The translations under genes and the position numbers were made by a program. The notes beneath the pieces were generated by a model, which saw only the letters and a list, made by a program, of their open reading frames with translations, was not told the DNA's origin and searched no databases. DNA of 64,000 bases from Phytophthora colocasiae. Its lineage: Eukaryota > Oomycota > Peronosporomycetes > Peronosporales > Peronosporaceae. This document shows, one piece after another, positions 19,921-30,719 of the stretch (its first letter is position 1; every line of letters starts with the position of its first letter). The DNA lies in the NCBI GenBank assembly GCA_018806915.1, contig JAGKQI010000064.1:1054001-1118000 (forward strand). The letters run 5' to 3'.

Positions 19921-21931
19921 GTGCTAGCACGTAACGCGACGTTCCAAAAGATTCACCAAGTGTGAGGAAATCCCAGTGCAGGGTGTGGTTGCGTTCGAAG
20001 GTATGGTGTGTTTCGCTAAAAGGCCGTGGAATCACCACGCCGCCCTTCACGTGCAGGCAGAGTAGGCACTTCTCGCAGAAGTCGCGTACCATCCTGCTAA
20101 GTCCACCAATACTGAACAGCCGGCGGATGTGGTTTATCATCACATTTATGCCGCGGTGTCCGTTGTGGCCACAGTGCGCAATGATCAGTAGTCTTTCAAT
20201 CAGCTCGGTCGCATCACTTGGTATCCAGATCAAACCGTTGACTCGCCACAGATCATCATTGCCCGGTACAGCACCTTTTGGCGTTACATGCAGAGCCTGA
20301 ATGCTGCCGATCTCGTCGGTCGTGGGCCACACGAATCCGTCCTGGTCCAGTGGACGAAGTGGCGTCATGCCATTCTTGGTCGTTGCAACACTCTCTGCAT
20401 GTTTCCGTTTTGATCGAGTAAAGCGTTTGGCCGAGTGAATCCTTGCTGCTGGTTGCTGCTTCCCGCCCCACCGCGAGATGAGGTCTGCCCACACGTTATG
20501 GACGCCGGCAATATGCTCGATGGTATAGCGGTACTCGAGCAGCTTCGTGGACCAACAAAGAAGTTTGCCACGAACGTGCTTTTTTAACTCCTTGCTCGGC
20601 GAGAAAAGAAAGATAATGTTCCGATGGTCGCAGTTAAGTCGAAATCCTTGTGGCCTTAGAAGCAGGTACTCCAGTCTTTCACACGCGTGCACAATTGGAT
20701 ACGACTCTTTCTCAATTACACTCCAATTGAGTGCCGATCCGTTGAAGTTGCCACCCATGCAGATCAAGAGTTCATGGTCCTGCTCTTGGATAGGTACATC
20801 AGGTTTCCACTGTCGAACTTGCGAGACCACCAGTCCCCATCCTCTGTCAGAGGCGTCCGAGAGCAGACACAACTGCTTGTCTGGGTCCGGGTATGCTAGT
20901 GTCGCCGAATTGCTCAGGAGTTCCTTCACTGCTTCAAATGCTTGTTCTTCTTCGGTCGTCAACTCGATCTGGATACCCGCAGCAGCTCTCTTCGTCTTTC
21001 GTGTGCCCGCCAGTGCAGCATCGAGCCGCTCCTGTAATGGCCGAGCGACGCGAGCATAGTCAACAAGCCCAGCACGCATCCAGTTGCTGGCGCATAAGAA
21101 CTGTTGGAGTTCCGCCGCAGTTGTTGGAGTCGGTATTTCCCGTAGTGCACGGATTCGCTCGGGGTCGTGGCCGATACCATGTTTGTTGATGATCCTGCCA
21201 CACCATCGCACTTCCGTGAGAAATACAGCACTCTTTTTCGGATTGAGAATGAGACCGTGTTCATCGAGCTTTTTCAAAACAGCCTCGATTGCATCCATCA
21301 GCTCTTCTTGCGAGTTGGCGAATACCAGCAAGTCATCTATCCACACAATCACACATTTGTTGACAAGGTTCCCTAGAACCATTTCCACAGTTGATTGAAA
21401 GTGTAGAGCCGCATCACTGCTACCTTGTGGCACTCGAGTTGGCGTGAAAACACCCTTGTCCGTCATGTATGACAATAACTCTTGGCTGCTCCTGTGGAGA
21501 GGAAGCTGCCAGAATCCCTTCAGGAAATCAAACATCGCGTAGTACATCATACCCTTGCAATGCTCGAGGGCAACCTCCAAGCTTGGCATCACACCAGCGA
21601 TAGGCTCCGTCATCCCGTTGATCGGCCTGTAGTCAGTAGTCTGCCTAAACTCATTGGTGCTTGGCTTGCGGACTGGCAACGCCGGGCAGCACCATCGACT
21701 CTCACGGTTCTCGAACACCCAGCCTAGTTCCACTAGGCGCTTGTTGAATGCTTCGAGGAAAGCGGATTTGTCTGGGCTGTATTGCCGTACCTTGCATCGG
21801 TACGGTGTAGCATTCTGCATCAACCGAATCTTGAGTGGCGGTCCTTGCAGGCGGATCATCGCCCAACTCAAGTCGCCAGCCGCTGTACTTGTGGAGCACC
21901 TCGTATAGTCGTGTCGTGATATAGTCGTCAA
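19901..21931 (-). pseudogene. Chromovirus pol: reverse transcriptase, RNase H, integrase zinc finger
   Basis: The 676-codon frame carries reverse transcriptase motifs: FRQTTDYRPINGM, the FDFLKGFWQLPL block, VPQGSSDAALHFQ and the catalytic WIDDLLVFA. RNase H follows with LLSDASDRGWGLV, and then the HHCC integrase zinc finger (HCGHNGHRG...CEKCLLC). It ends in the frame break described at 19914. The N-terminus overlaps gag in another frame near 21702-21931. Because the protease end of gag and the start of the reverse transcriptase align best across this overlap, a single-base frameshift near 21850 is likely rather than a real start here. Confidence 0.85.
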
Positions 21932-23519
21932 TCACACCGCGGTCGATAGCATCGTGCACGAGAGCGTTAACCACATTCTGTACGACCTCGGCTTTATTGG
22001 GCTTGCATGGTGGCATACCATCCGGCCCATCGAAAGAGTCATCATCGTCCGGTCCCCGACACGCAAGGTACTCCAATTGTTGCTCAATGTCAATCCCCTG
22101 TTCGACGAGCAACAGCTTGCCTACAAGCATCTCGTTCTCATCCGACTCTATGATCAAACATCTCTTGGGATCTTGACATCTCACGGGACCTGCAGCGGTG
22201 TTGATCGTAAGTCTCACGTCAATCGCGTGAGTAGAGATCAGAGTTGTTCCTCCAACTGTCTGCGAGTGCACAGGCTCATCTAGCTCAATTAGTTCGACGG
22301 TTGGGTCCTGTGCTTGGAGCAGTTCAACGTGTTTCCTGGAGATGATGTTAAAGTCGCAGCCACTATCAGCACAACATGGCACCTCAACCGTGTCGTTGAG
22401 CAAAACCGTTGTGCGGTCGTCACTGACTGGGACACTAGCTTGTTCTAGGCGCTCGGTTCGGTAACGCTTCGCCCCATTGCCATTGGCTCCTTTCTTGCTT
22501 TTTCTCTCGGCAAGAAGCGCCTCCTTGGCTGCTTCATCGAGGTCAGGACACTGGCTCAACCAGTGGTCTTTGCCACAGTGAAAACAACCTGTTCTTGGCT
22601 TGCTTTCAGCTGATGGCTGGGATTTCTGCGTTGCGCTTGATTTTACCACCAAGCGGTTCGATTTCGCCTCATTGTGCCTTTCGGCAGCGAAACCTTGGTT
22701 GTTACTCGGCCTCGGAGGCTTTTCACTGTTCCTCATTGTTCTCGTACCGTCGTCAGTGCGTCGTGGTTGCTGACGATTGCGTTTCGATAGTAGATTGAAA
22801 ACCTTTTCCTGTTCAAGCGCTTTCTCCTTGACGAGGCTGTACAGTTTAGTCTCGTCCGTCTTGCTAGACGGGTCGGCGAGGCGATGGTGCGTGTCGATTG
22901 CATCCCGCAGTGCCGCAGGCTCAAGGTGACGTTTAAGTATTTTGCACTTCTCCTTGATACCAGCGATGGTTGAAAAAGTACCAGCTAACCCATGCTGCAT
23001 GATCACCTCATCGCATTTCATGAAATACTTAATCACCCGCACTTTCACATCGCGCTCTCGCATATCCATCTTCAACTCGGTCTTGAAGATCGAGTCGACG
23101 TCGATGATGGCGTCGTTCATCACGTTTCTCACAATTTTGTCGAGCTCCGCAACGATACGAGCTTCCGTCACATCCTCGATCGTCGTGTTCCACTCGAACT
23201 TGCAAAGCGTCTCCAGCAGTTGCCGATTGAACGAATTTTTGACGCTTATCAACGCCTTCGTTCTGTCTTCGCCCGTCGTGGCGCAGCGAGCCTCGACGGC
23301 GTCTTCATACTCTTGACGCTCTCTCTTCCATTTCACTAGGGCCTGGTGAGAGACGTCGGTCAGGTACGGTGGCATCAGCGCAGACGACGTAACGGGGATC
23401 ACCGTAGTAAAGTCGGTGTCCGTCGTGGTCCTGCTTGCATCCGGGTTGGTTACTTCAGAGGCTTGGTTGACTTGCATCCTTGGATTGCCTTGAATCGATC
23501 TTCCGCTGCGAGTTCTCAT
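21702..23519 (-). CDS. Chromovirus gag and protease
   Basis: Open from the Met at 23519 (MRTRSGRSIQGN); an earlier in-frame Met at 23663 lies inside the LTR and is unlikely. About 605 residues. It contains a capsid-like helical region, a CCHC zinc knuckle (CFHCGKDHWLSQC) that packages RNA, and a retropepsin-type protease with CADSGCDFNIIS as the active site. The frame runs past the protease into the reverse-transcriptase overlap. It would form particles and cleave the polyprotein. Confidence 0.8.
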   Translation of the reverse strand: MRTRSGRSIQGNPRMQVNQASEVTNPDASRTTTDTDFTTVIPVTSSALMPPYLTDVSHQALVKWKRERQEYEDAVEARCATTGEDRTKALISVKNSFNRQLLETLCKFEWNTTIEDVTEARIVAELDKIVRNVMNDAIIDVDSIFKTELKMDMRERDVKVRVIKYFMKCDEVIMQHGLAGTFSTIAGIKEKCKILKRHLEPAALRDAIDTHHRLADPSSKTDETKLYSLVKEKALEQEKVFNLLSKRNRQQPRRTDDGTRTMRNSEKPPRPSNNQGFAAERHNEAKSNRLVVKSSATQKSQPSAESKPRTGCFHCGKDHWLSQCPDLDEAAKEALLAERKSKKGANGNGAKRYRTERLEQASVPVSDDRTTVLLNDTVEVPCCADSGCDFNIISRKHVELLQAQDPTVELIELDEPVHSQTVGGTTLISTHAIDVRLTINTAAGPVRCQDPKRCLIIESDENEMLVGKLLLVEQGIDIEQQLEYLACRGPDDDDSFDGPDGMPPCKPNKAEVVQNVVNALVHDAIDRGVIDDYITTRLYEVLHKYSGWRLELGDDPPARTATQDSVDAECYTVPMQGTAIQPRQIRFPRSIQQAPSGTRLGVREP

Positions 23520-23552
23520 CGTTCTTGCACGAATGACAACTAAAGTTAACTT

Positions 23553-23882
23553 TGTGACGTGCTGCCAGTTTGGGAGCTGGAACTCCCTGCAAAATGCAAC
23601 GTGTATTGGTTGCTTTGGTAGTGCAAAGTAAATTGCAAAGTGATCGATTCTAATGCTAGTCATTGGGCGCTCTCACCGGCCGCCTTGGCCGTCCAGGGAG
23701 CAGCGTCCTTGCAGTTGTTCTTGTTGTAGCCATGCATGCAAGTCAGCCTTGCCAGCTGAGCTTGCGTGCGGTCTGGCCTGCCGTCTGTGTACTTGTGTTG
23801 TTGGCGATGAGCTCCGATCATCCCAACGCTTTTGGCTGCGGGATTGGTAAGCTGTCAGCAGATGCCTGTTGTCGTCAGGCTA
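23553..23882 (-). repeat. 330-bp terminal repeat, right copy (5' LTR of the chromovirus)
   Basis: Same length as and nearly identical to 15061-15390, starting TGTGACGTGC. It lies directly upstream, in minus orientation, of gag. Its last base pair is TA where the left copy has CA. Confidence 0.75.
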
Positions 23883-24046
23883 TCGCCACAAAGATGATCG
23901 TCTCTGATCAGGATCCGCGTCACTGTCCGAGCGTATTTAACTCCAGTACAGTGTAGCGCCTTCGATAGCACTCTACAGCGGATGCAAAAGCTATCGTCCA
24001 TTAGGCTGCTCTTCTCCAATGGATGTCGTGGCGACTAGTTATCGAC

Positions 24047-24062
24047 GTCATTTTCAAATTTC
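24047..24062 (+). promoter_or_regulatory. Initiator-like element of the fourth metalloprotease copy
   Basis: GTCATTTTCAAATTTC matches the oomycete initiator and ends 17 bases before the ATG at 24080, the same arrangement as the intact paralogs. Confidence 0.5.
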
Positions 24063-24079
24063 TTTCGTCCTCCAACACA

Positions 24080-24360
24080 ATGCACACAACAAGAACCACC
24101 GTTTCCTCCAGTCTTCTATCCGCTATGGCTGTAATTGCACTCGGTGTTTCATCCATTACTGCGTCTTCTTCTTCTGAAAATGGAGCAGCAACTTTCGGAA
24201 ACGTTACGTCAGCCGACGGCGAATGCATTGTGGGAAACCCCAAAACTATATCTCGGAGGCTTATGTCGGCTGGGTGTACGAGCACCGCATGCAAACGGAC
24301 GTGGAGGCGTACAAGAATTGGATATTCGACCAAGTCGTGGCTAACAATGGAACTGCGTTC
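24080..24360 (+). pseudogene. Metalloprotease paralog 4, 5' fragment with frameshift
   Basis: Encodes a signal peptide (MHTTRTTVSSSLLSAMAVIA...) and the family blocks ATFGNVTSADGECIVGNPK. The frame then shifts by one base near 24240 into NYISEAYVGWVYEHRM and NWIFDQVVANNGTAF, which match paralogs 1-3 (for example IFDQLVTNKGS). Homology stops at about 24360, before the zinc site, and a 34-bp-arm palindrome follows 60 bases later. It cannot encode an active enzyme. Confidence 0.8.
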
Positions 24361-24422
24361 GCAGGGACAGTACGAAAGCAGGGAGAGCGCCCAAGTACGG
24401 AGCGCCCAAACATAAATATCGT

Positions 24423-24503
24423 CCGCATCTTATAATCTCTGGGTGTTCTATATTTTATATATTTATTAAAAAATATAGAACACCCAGAGATTATAAGATG
24501 CGG
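24423..24503. repeat. Perfect palindrome, 34-bp arms, 13-base spacer
   Basis: Arms 24423-24456 and 24470-24503 are exact reverse complements around an A/T-rich spacer. It lies just after the end of the metalloprotease fragment. Confidence 0.95.
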
Positions 24504-26470
24504 CAGATGGTGGAGACGCAGACGACAGGGAATCCAGTTGTCCGGATCCTCGAGGATCGACAATTTAGCGACCAGATTAGCGGCTGTAGCGGAGTCGAAC
24601 TCAACAGCCTTATTAGGTCAGTTTCAGGTTTCAGATTTTCTCTAAGCTAATAACCTCGACCTCAGCCTCCTTCAACTTAGGATCTCGGAATGACGACTAT
24701 ATCCTACTACTACCTCAAACCTGGGACGCTCGAAACGTCTGGCTTTTGCTACGGCTCGGCCGAGAAAGACGGTTCGGACCTCGGTAAAGAGATCCGCGTG
24801 AAACGTGTCGCCAGCGGTTGCTGGAGAGAACTAGATACCTATTCGGCAGAGGTTCCTGTCTCCGCGGTGAAACATCGAGAGGTTTCTGAAGAAGAGGCCT
24901 ACAGTGGTGTTGGAACGTACTTTGGAAGCTGTGTGTGCGTTGCGCATCGCTGGAATGGTGGAGTGGAACGCTGGACCTACGGCGTAGTGACTGGCTTCAA
25001 ATGGAGTGCCCTGGTAGAGCGACGTGTACTTCACATCACCGCGGCGGAGGCAACTTCGAGTTCATCTATGAGGCTGAGCTCCTACAAGACCTAGCAGCGG
25101 AAACGTACGCTATGCGGCTGTGCGAGGGAGGTCAACCCTGTCCGTGATGCCGACGGAAATGCTCTCGATCCACGAAGCAGCCTACAAACTGTTGAATGCA
25201 CGTGGTCGGTCGCCACGATTTGCGAGAGGTTAGAGCTGGATACTGTGGAAGAGACGGGTGTTGTAGTACAACAACACTTCAATTTCGGAAATGTCGAACA
25301 ATGGTACAACTTGTACCATTGTTCGACATTTCCGAAATTGAAGTGTCTCACGTGTCGGCCAAATATACTTTGGACTTCATCTTTTATCATGACGGAACGC
25401 GACAAATTCCCGTCACCATAAGTTGGGCGGATCAGTCTTCGAAGAACCAGCGGAGGAGGCCGTGCCAGAGGTCACTGTGCGCTTAGTCCTCTCCGAGAAC
25501 AGACCGGCACCGGATTAGACCCTCTCGAAGAATCCGATGATGATAGCGAGGAAGGTATTCGAGGTGGAATCAGCTCCGCAGCGCGAGCGACCGTCAAAAG
25601 AGCGCGCGAGGGTGACCTCATTGACTTTAGTACTCCCGCTCAGGCTCGCCCCCGCGGCGAAGCGAGAGAACAAGCTACCCACGGACTGCAGCAAAGCCTC
25701 CTTGACGGTGGGCCAGCTGAATTTACTGGAAAAGGGCAGTTTCGTGCGACCAGGTTGCAGAATACAGTGCATCAAGCCATTGTCAACGGTACGTGTTTGC
25801 ACATGAACTCACAGTTATTCGTTGAGCACTTGCAGGCACAAACTGAGCTGCTAGCGTTTCTGCCCCACCCCGCGGTGTTAAAAGGGTTTTACTCTTGGGA
25901 ATTTGGAACGAGGGGATTGTCGTTATTACATTTTTCGCGGCTTGATGTGATCTCCAGGGCTTCAATTATTGGGCAAGTATGACATGTGCGATTTCTCCAG
26001 CGGAAACAGCCTCCCATCGGTTCCTCAGGCTCTCAACTTGGATGATATTCTGGCTGCGTTGGATGAACTGTCCCTCCTGGTTGATGAGGTCTATCAAGTA
26101 TTCGTCGGAGAGGTAGTCACAGCGGCAAGAAAGTTCCTTCTTTGCCAGAAAAGGATTCGAGCGGTCGTGGACTCTGAGGCATTGGCCGATCTGGTGTTCT
26201 GGATTGATGAGAGGCTGGAAAAGGTCCGGACATTAATTGTTCTAGGGCAAAATCCAGAGCGAATTCAATGTGGCGCATGAGTCCTACGTCCAGGTGCAAA
26301 ATATCATCTACGAACGACAACTCGCACGACTCGAGCAGTCACGAGGAAACTCAAAACCTGCCTTGGCGAATGAGGGGGCGTAGTGCCACCTCGGTGTGAC
26401 TCCGTGCCTGACAATGTCCGCTCAGTGGGATGCAAATTGATACGATATCCACGAAGGATCGTCAACTAGC
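24504..26470 (+). other. Degenerate coding-like region, possibly gag-like retroelement remains
   Basis: Several overlapping plus-strand frames look like pieces of a decayed protein: a fragment at 24690-25094, an acidic Ser/Asp-rich stretch read in a frame running from about 25470 to 25980 (LDPLEESDDDSEEGIRGG... QLFVEHLQAQTELLAFL), and a helical stretch near 25990-26280 (LNLDDILAALDELSLLVDEV). No catalytic motif, zinc knuckle or clear start is visible. I suspect a retrotransposon gag but cannot prove it. Confidence 0.3.
25274..25346. repeat. Perfect palindrome, 36-bp arms, 1-base centre
   Basis: Arms 25274-25309 and 25311-25346 are exact reverse complements around a single C. It interrupts the degenerate coding region. 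Confidence 0.95.
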
Positions 26471-27390
26471 ACGTGTAAGGCTTTGTTGGGAGCAGAGTCT
26501 GAGTCACATTCCCCGCGCAGGAGGCGAATAAAGTCAGCAAGCTGCGTGCCTGAAATGCACAAGTACGCACTATAGGCAGCTTGCTTGGACCTATCCAGCT
26601 CATAACGTGCAGGTACCGTGGTTGGGCGCGTCGTAGGGTAGGAACTAGGGAATGGGACGTCTTAGCGAACCAGCTCCTGTCGTAGCAGTCGTTCCCCAGC
26701 GGTTTTCCGTGTATCTGCACTAACTGTTCCCGGACATTTCGAGCCTGGCTCTTGGCGAGGTGGGCCAAGAAGTCACCCTGGGTCGCGAGTCGAGGAGTCT
26801 CGAGTTCGTGTGACGGGCGGCTTCCCTTCGCCCCACTCTGTAACCTCGTGCAAGATCGGGATGGCGACAGCCGTGGCGTCCCGCTTGCTGATGCACGGTG
26901 CACGTTACTCTGCGTTGGCCCTGGTGTCCCGGCCTGCAGTACGGGTATCGTTCTTACTCACACTGACTGTGGTGGTACTATCCGGACCAGCTGTGATGGT
27001 GCCGACTGTGGTACTGCCTACAGTGGCAATGGAAGTGTCGCCGACTGTGGAGCTGTTTGCTGCGTCGACGGGTACACAGAAGATGCATCCGATCGTGACT
27101 GGAATGGCTGTACCGAGTGAGTTGCTTTCCTTAGCACAGACAGTGACCCTGCTGACACTAGCGAGTGTAGCTGAGCTGACCGTAGCATTGTTGTTTGGGC
27201 CGACAGCGACAGGCAGAGACCCGTCGACTGTGGCAGGCTGGCTTGAACTGATGGTTGCGGGAAGGACGGTGCCCGGTGTAGTGCGCGTCACAGAGTCGGC
27301 AGTAACCGCCTTAACTGTGACGAATTTTGCTCAATTAAGGTTGTTAGTGGGGATCGTGACTCCGCCGATCGCATGATCATCGCCTTGCCC
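26471..27390. other. Low-complexity Thr/Val-rich region, no confident gene
   Basis: Between about 26900 and 27360 the sequence is built of degenerate short repeats around ACTGTGG and GTGAC. They keep several frames open on both strands: Thr/Ser/Val-rich on minus, Val/Leu/Thr-rich on plus. Neither has a signal peptide or domain. Confidence 0.4.
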
Positions 27391-27915
27391 GAATTGAAAC
27401 CCGACGACGCGGACGAATCAGAGTTGCCATGGTCGTGGCTCACAATGCGCCTTTAGCTACCGCGATCACTTCCGCCCTCGACAACTCCCTGCAGCCGTGA
27501 AGGATTTCATAAATGCCACGTATGGGCTCAAGGCTGAATTCCGGGATTTGTGAAGTGAGGAAAATGAGGCTCACGCGCAGGAAAACATAAAAGAGTCTCA
27601 CTCGATTGTGTACCACACGGTAGCGGTAAGGTCAAACCGGACGCGGGGGCCAACACGGAGATCTTGTTACCAGACGCCTGTCCACCCGTGTCCAACAAGA
27701 CAGACCAGTACAACAAGCATCTACACTGATGCACGATGCGTTGATCAGCGAGATCACTCCATCCCCGAACTGGGAATTCTGGTAGTGGAGTTGTGCTGCC
27801 CGTTCGGCTGGCGTGGTTTTAACTCTATCAGCGCGCAAAAAATGAACTCGCCAAAGTCACGTTAAGATTTTTGCATTAGATAATGCATAAACATCATGGT
27901 CGGCTTTGCGCATAA
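27391..27915. other. Unassigned remnant upstream of the pogo element
   Basis: Short interrupted frames only. A stretch near 27680-27830 (VVELCCPFGW) is reminiscent of the C-terminal part of LINE reverse transcriptases, but too short to assign. Confidence 0.2.
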
Positions 27916-27917
27916 TA

Positions 27918-29889
27918 CCGACTTCCCTTAGTTAACGGAGACTTCTACTCAAGGGAGACAACGGTGTCTCCTCCAATCACAACTCTGCATTTAGGGCGGC
28001 TGATTCCTGATGTCAAGGGAGACAAGCTGCTCTCTGTCCATTCAGGCACGTCTACCCTTTTGTTAATACGTATCGTCTGCCACTATCATATCATATTCAT
28101 CATGGCCACCGACAACCCGGTTCAACGTGCAAAGCCCAAAGGAAGACCGAAGACGAAGCCTGGCAGCGTCGGCAGAGTTCCACGGAAATTTGTGCTGGGC
28201 TCCTACACGAGTCGGCTTAAATTAGAGGTGCTGAACCACCTACGCAAGTTTAACAAGATTCGAGCTACCATCTCGCACTTTTGGCCGAGCCTCAGCTTCG
28301 CTGCAAACGATGGCCGTCGCAAGTTGGTGCTGAAGTGGCGCCGCAATCAGCACCAAATTGCGCAGGCATGCATCACGCACCGTGGTGCGTATGCAAGGAA
28401 ACAGCGGGCTGTTGGTATAGCCACTGTCCTTCCTCGTGAGGCGGAAGCGGGCATTGTGCAGTGGGTCAACGACCTTCGCGGTGAAGGTGTGCCTATTTCA
28501 TCACTCATGTCGCGTTTGCGTGCAAAAGAAATTGCCAACACCTACTCCGTCAACCGCTTTAGTGCGTCATGGAGCTGGCAACTCCTTTTTCGCCGACGCC
28601 ACCGTCTTGCTATGCGAGCTAAGACCCGACAAGGGCAGAAGACGCCTGACGACTTAGAGGCGATTCGATCCAGCTTCGCTGCTGAAGTTCGCGCCGAAAT
28701 GCTTCGGCTTGGTGTGTCAGCCGTCTATAATGCCGATCAAACTGGTACGATAGTTAGGTTTTTAGTTTCTACGATTTCTTATCTTAACTCACATCTGTGT
28801 GGTTTTACAGCGGCCTTTTTCGAGTATCTGCCAACGAAGACACTAAGTGCTACAGGACCGAAGACTGTCTGGGTGCGCTGTTCGGGAAAGAGTAAAGAGC
28901 GTGCTACCGTAATGCTACTTGGAGACTCAAGTGGTCGCAAGTACACGCCCTTCGTCATTTTCAAGTCTCAGCCGTCGAGAATGCCAGCAACCGCAGCTGA
29001 GAATTTGCGACTGCGAAAGGGATTCGGCGTGCATGTGTGGAAGCAGATTTCGGCTATTGAAAACTCTGAGCATCTCGAAATATATGGCAATGCCAAGGTA
29101 CGGTGGCGTTTGGCACATTTGAAATGGAGAACTAATACTAATTCGGTATTATAAATGCTTTAGGGGTGGTGGAATGGAGGTTTGTCGGTCGACTTCCTTC
29201 GTTTTCATTTTGGCGGACGTAATGACAAGCATGTTCCGGTGTTGCTGCTCTGGGACGATTCTCGGGTCACTGGACCCCTGAAGTCGTCCGCTACGCCGCC
29301 GACATAAACGTCGTGCTCATGCGCATCCCTCCGGGGGCCAACTCAGTGTGCCAAGCAGCTGATGTTGCGTGGAACCCACCACTAAAAGCCCACATGCGAA
29401 CGTTTTGGATCGACAACCTACGAGAGCAGTTACGCGGGCACAACGGCAAGGATGGATCATTTCAGCTGCGCGCACCCGATCGTGAGGTGGTGTCAAAATG
29501 GATTAGCAAGCTTGGACAATGTTATCGCAGGACACGATCAAGAACGGCTTTGTAAAGGCCGGTATGATAGATGGCGCTGAAGGGACCTCTGGCTGTGCAG
29601 AAATTTGTGCTGAGTCGTCTACTGCGGACAACATCGTGCCGATGCTTCAATCGCTGCAGCTCCTGGACATTCGAATTGGAGGCGTAGATGATGAAGACGA
29701 TTTTGACGATGGCACGGACGAAGTCGTGGTAGGCGACGCAACGGAGTGGGTCGTGTAGATGTAGGCGCACGAATACACTGCGTTTTTTTTTTGTTGAGAC
29801 TAACCGAGGAATCCTCGGCGAGGATGCCATTCCGTGCGTAGCCAGGCAAAACCGAGGATGGGGTGTCGCTCTTTACTAAGGGACGTCGG
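27918..29889 (+). mobile_element. pogo/Tigger-type DNA transposon (full length, inactive)
   Basis: Terminal inverted repeats CCGACTTCCCTTAGT (27918-27932) and its complement with one mismatch (29875-29889). TA flanks both ends (27916-27917 and 29890-29891). It encloses one transposase gene with two frame breaks. Confidence 0.85.
28102..29758 (+). pseudogene. pogo-like DDE transposase with two frameshifts
   Basis: Starts at ATG 28102 (MATDNPVQRAKPKGRPKTK). The N-terminal half is a basic DNA-binding region. The catalytic part has NADQT (first Asp), then AFFEYLPTKT and TVWVRCSGKSKERATVMLLGD, then LLLWDD (second Asp). A 66-base GT-AG intron at 28745-28810 splits NADQT from AFFEY, and a second intron probably spans about 29098-29162. 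After LLLWDD one base is missing near 29260, shifting to a frame that continues WTPEVVRYAADINVVL and AADVAWNPPLK. Another base is missing near 29505, shifting to an acidic C-terminus that ends at 29758. The gene is therefore inactive. Confidence 0.85.
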
Positions 29890-30022
29890 TACACCCGGAG
29901 ACTTCAACGGGGCGTCGTAGTCGACTGCAGCGTTAGTTTGCTGTTGTGCAAGCTTACTTCGCAACTTACCGGACAAGGCTCCAGCTCTCGACGTCTATTC
30001 TCAACATCGTGCTCATTTTTGC

Positions 30023-30326
30023 CACATGGAGACTTCGAAATGATATTCACTACAAAGGCACTACTGCCAAATGTGGCGAATATCCAGTCGTCATACAGGA
30101 TGTATTATCAGTTTATTTACCAGCATGCGGATGAGCTCAACTGTGACCGGAAAACTATCACGCTACTGATCCGACAGTTAGGTTTTGATCTCCATTCGGG
30201 ATTTGGGTTGACCATCAGTCAAGGTAGAACAGTCTATCTATAGCTATTAAATTAGCTTGAGATCGTTGCAAGTTAGTCCAAAGAGTTGCCCACCTATCTA
30301 GTTAATCAAATAATTTCCTTCCTTCC
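30023..30326 (+). mobile_element. 3' end of a LINE-like retrotransposon, plus orientation
   Basis: Encodes the C-terminal segment WRLRNDIHY...ALLPNVANIQSSYRMYYQFIYQHADELNCDR and a shared 3' tail ending in a CTTCCTTCCT run. It is a shortened copy of the sequence read in reverse at 30953-31286. Confidence 0.6.
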
Positions 30327-30629
30327 TACATCGTGCTCGCCGCCATCTTGGCTTGCTGCGACGGAGCTTCCGCCGTGAGCAATTCCCAGCGTCTTGCAGT
30401 TCCCCAGCGTCATGTGCAGACCGAGAGTATCAACAACCCGTTCTTTAAAGTCCACCAAGAAGTTGTCGATGAGGAAGAATGTAAAGGGGATTGTTACACG
30501 AATGTCTACTGTTGGTGTGTGACACACATGGATACACTTATGTGGGTACATAATGGTGTGGCTCACACGAAAAGATACGAGACATCAGATATTAAATCCG
30601 TTACATTTAGGATTCGGGCGGGCAGATAA
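30327..30629 (+). pseudogene. RxLR-effector-like remnant lacking its start
   Basis: The open frame begins with a hydrophobic stretch resembling a truncated signal peptide (YIVLAAILACCDGASA) without an ATG. It continues SNSQRLAVPQRHVQTESIN, then NPFFKVHQEVVDEEE, which sits where an RFLRxH...DEER region would be in RxLR effectors, although the RxLR itself is not intact. The remaining 50 residues are Cys-rich and end at 30629. The LINE 3' end abuts its 5' side, so insertion probably removed the start codon and promoter. RxLR identity is an inference from layout only. Confidence 0.4.
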
Positions 30630-30719
30630 AAGGAAAATCAATACAGTTCACTTTGCATTTTACATCGTTAGTGTTAGTCCTTTATTATAGGGACACTGAC
30701 TCTGTGAGTCCCGTATTTA

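Larger units (their letters stand above)
15061..23882 (-). mobile_element. Degenerate Ty3/Gypsy chromovirus, with a hAT remnant inside its bounds
   Basis: Two 330-bp direct repeats enclose a minus-strand gag-pol with protease, reverse transcriptase, RNase H, integrase and chromodomain (18829-23519). The left 3.4 kb between pol and the 3' repeat contains a plus-strand hAT-like transposase, best read as a nested insertion. The primer-binding site is not recognisable next to the 5' repeat and no outer target duplication is seen. The element is defective through a frameshift, a stop and a duplication in pol. Confidence 0.7.

Noticed and set aside
26810..27376. Long overlapping open frames on both strands, Thr/Val-rich
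   Set aside because: Explained by degenerate short repeats that lack stop codons in several frames; no start context, signal peptide or domain.
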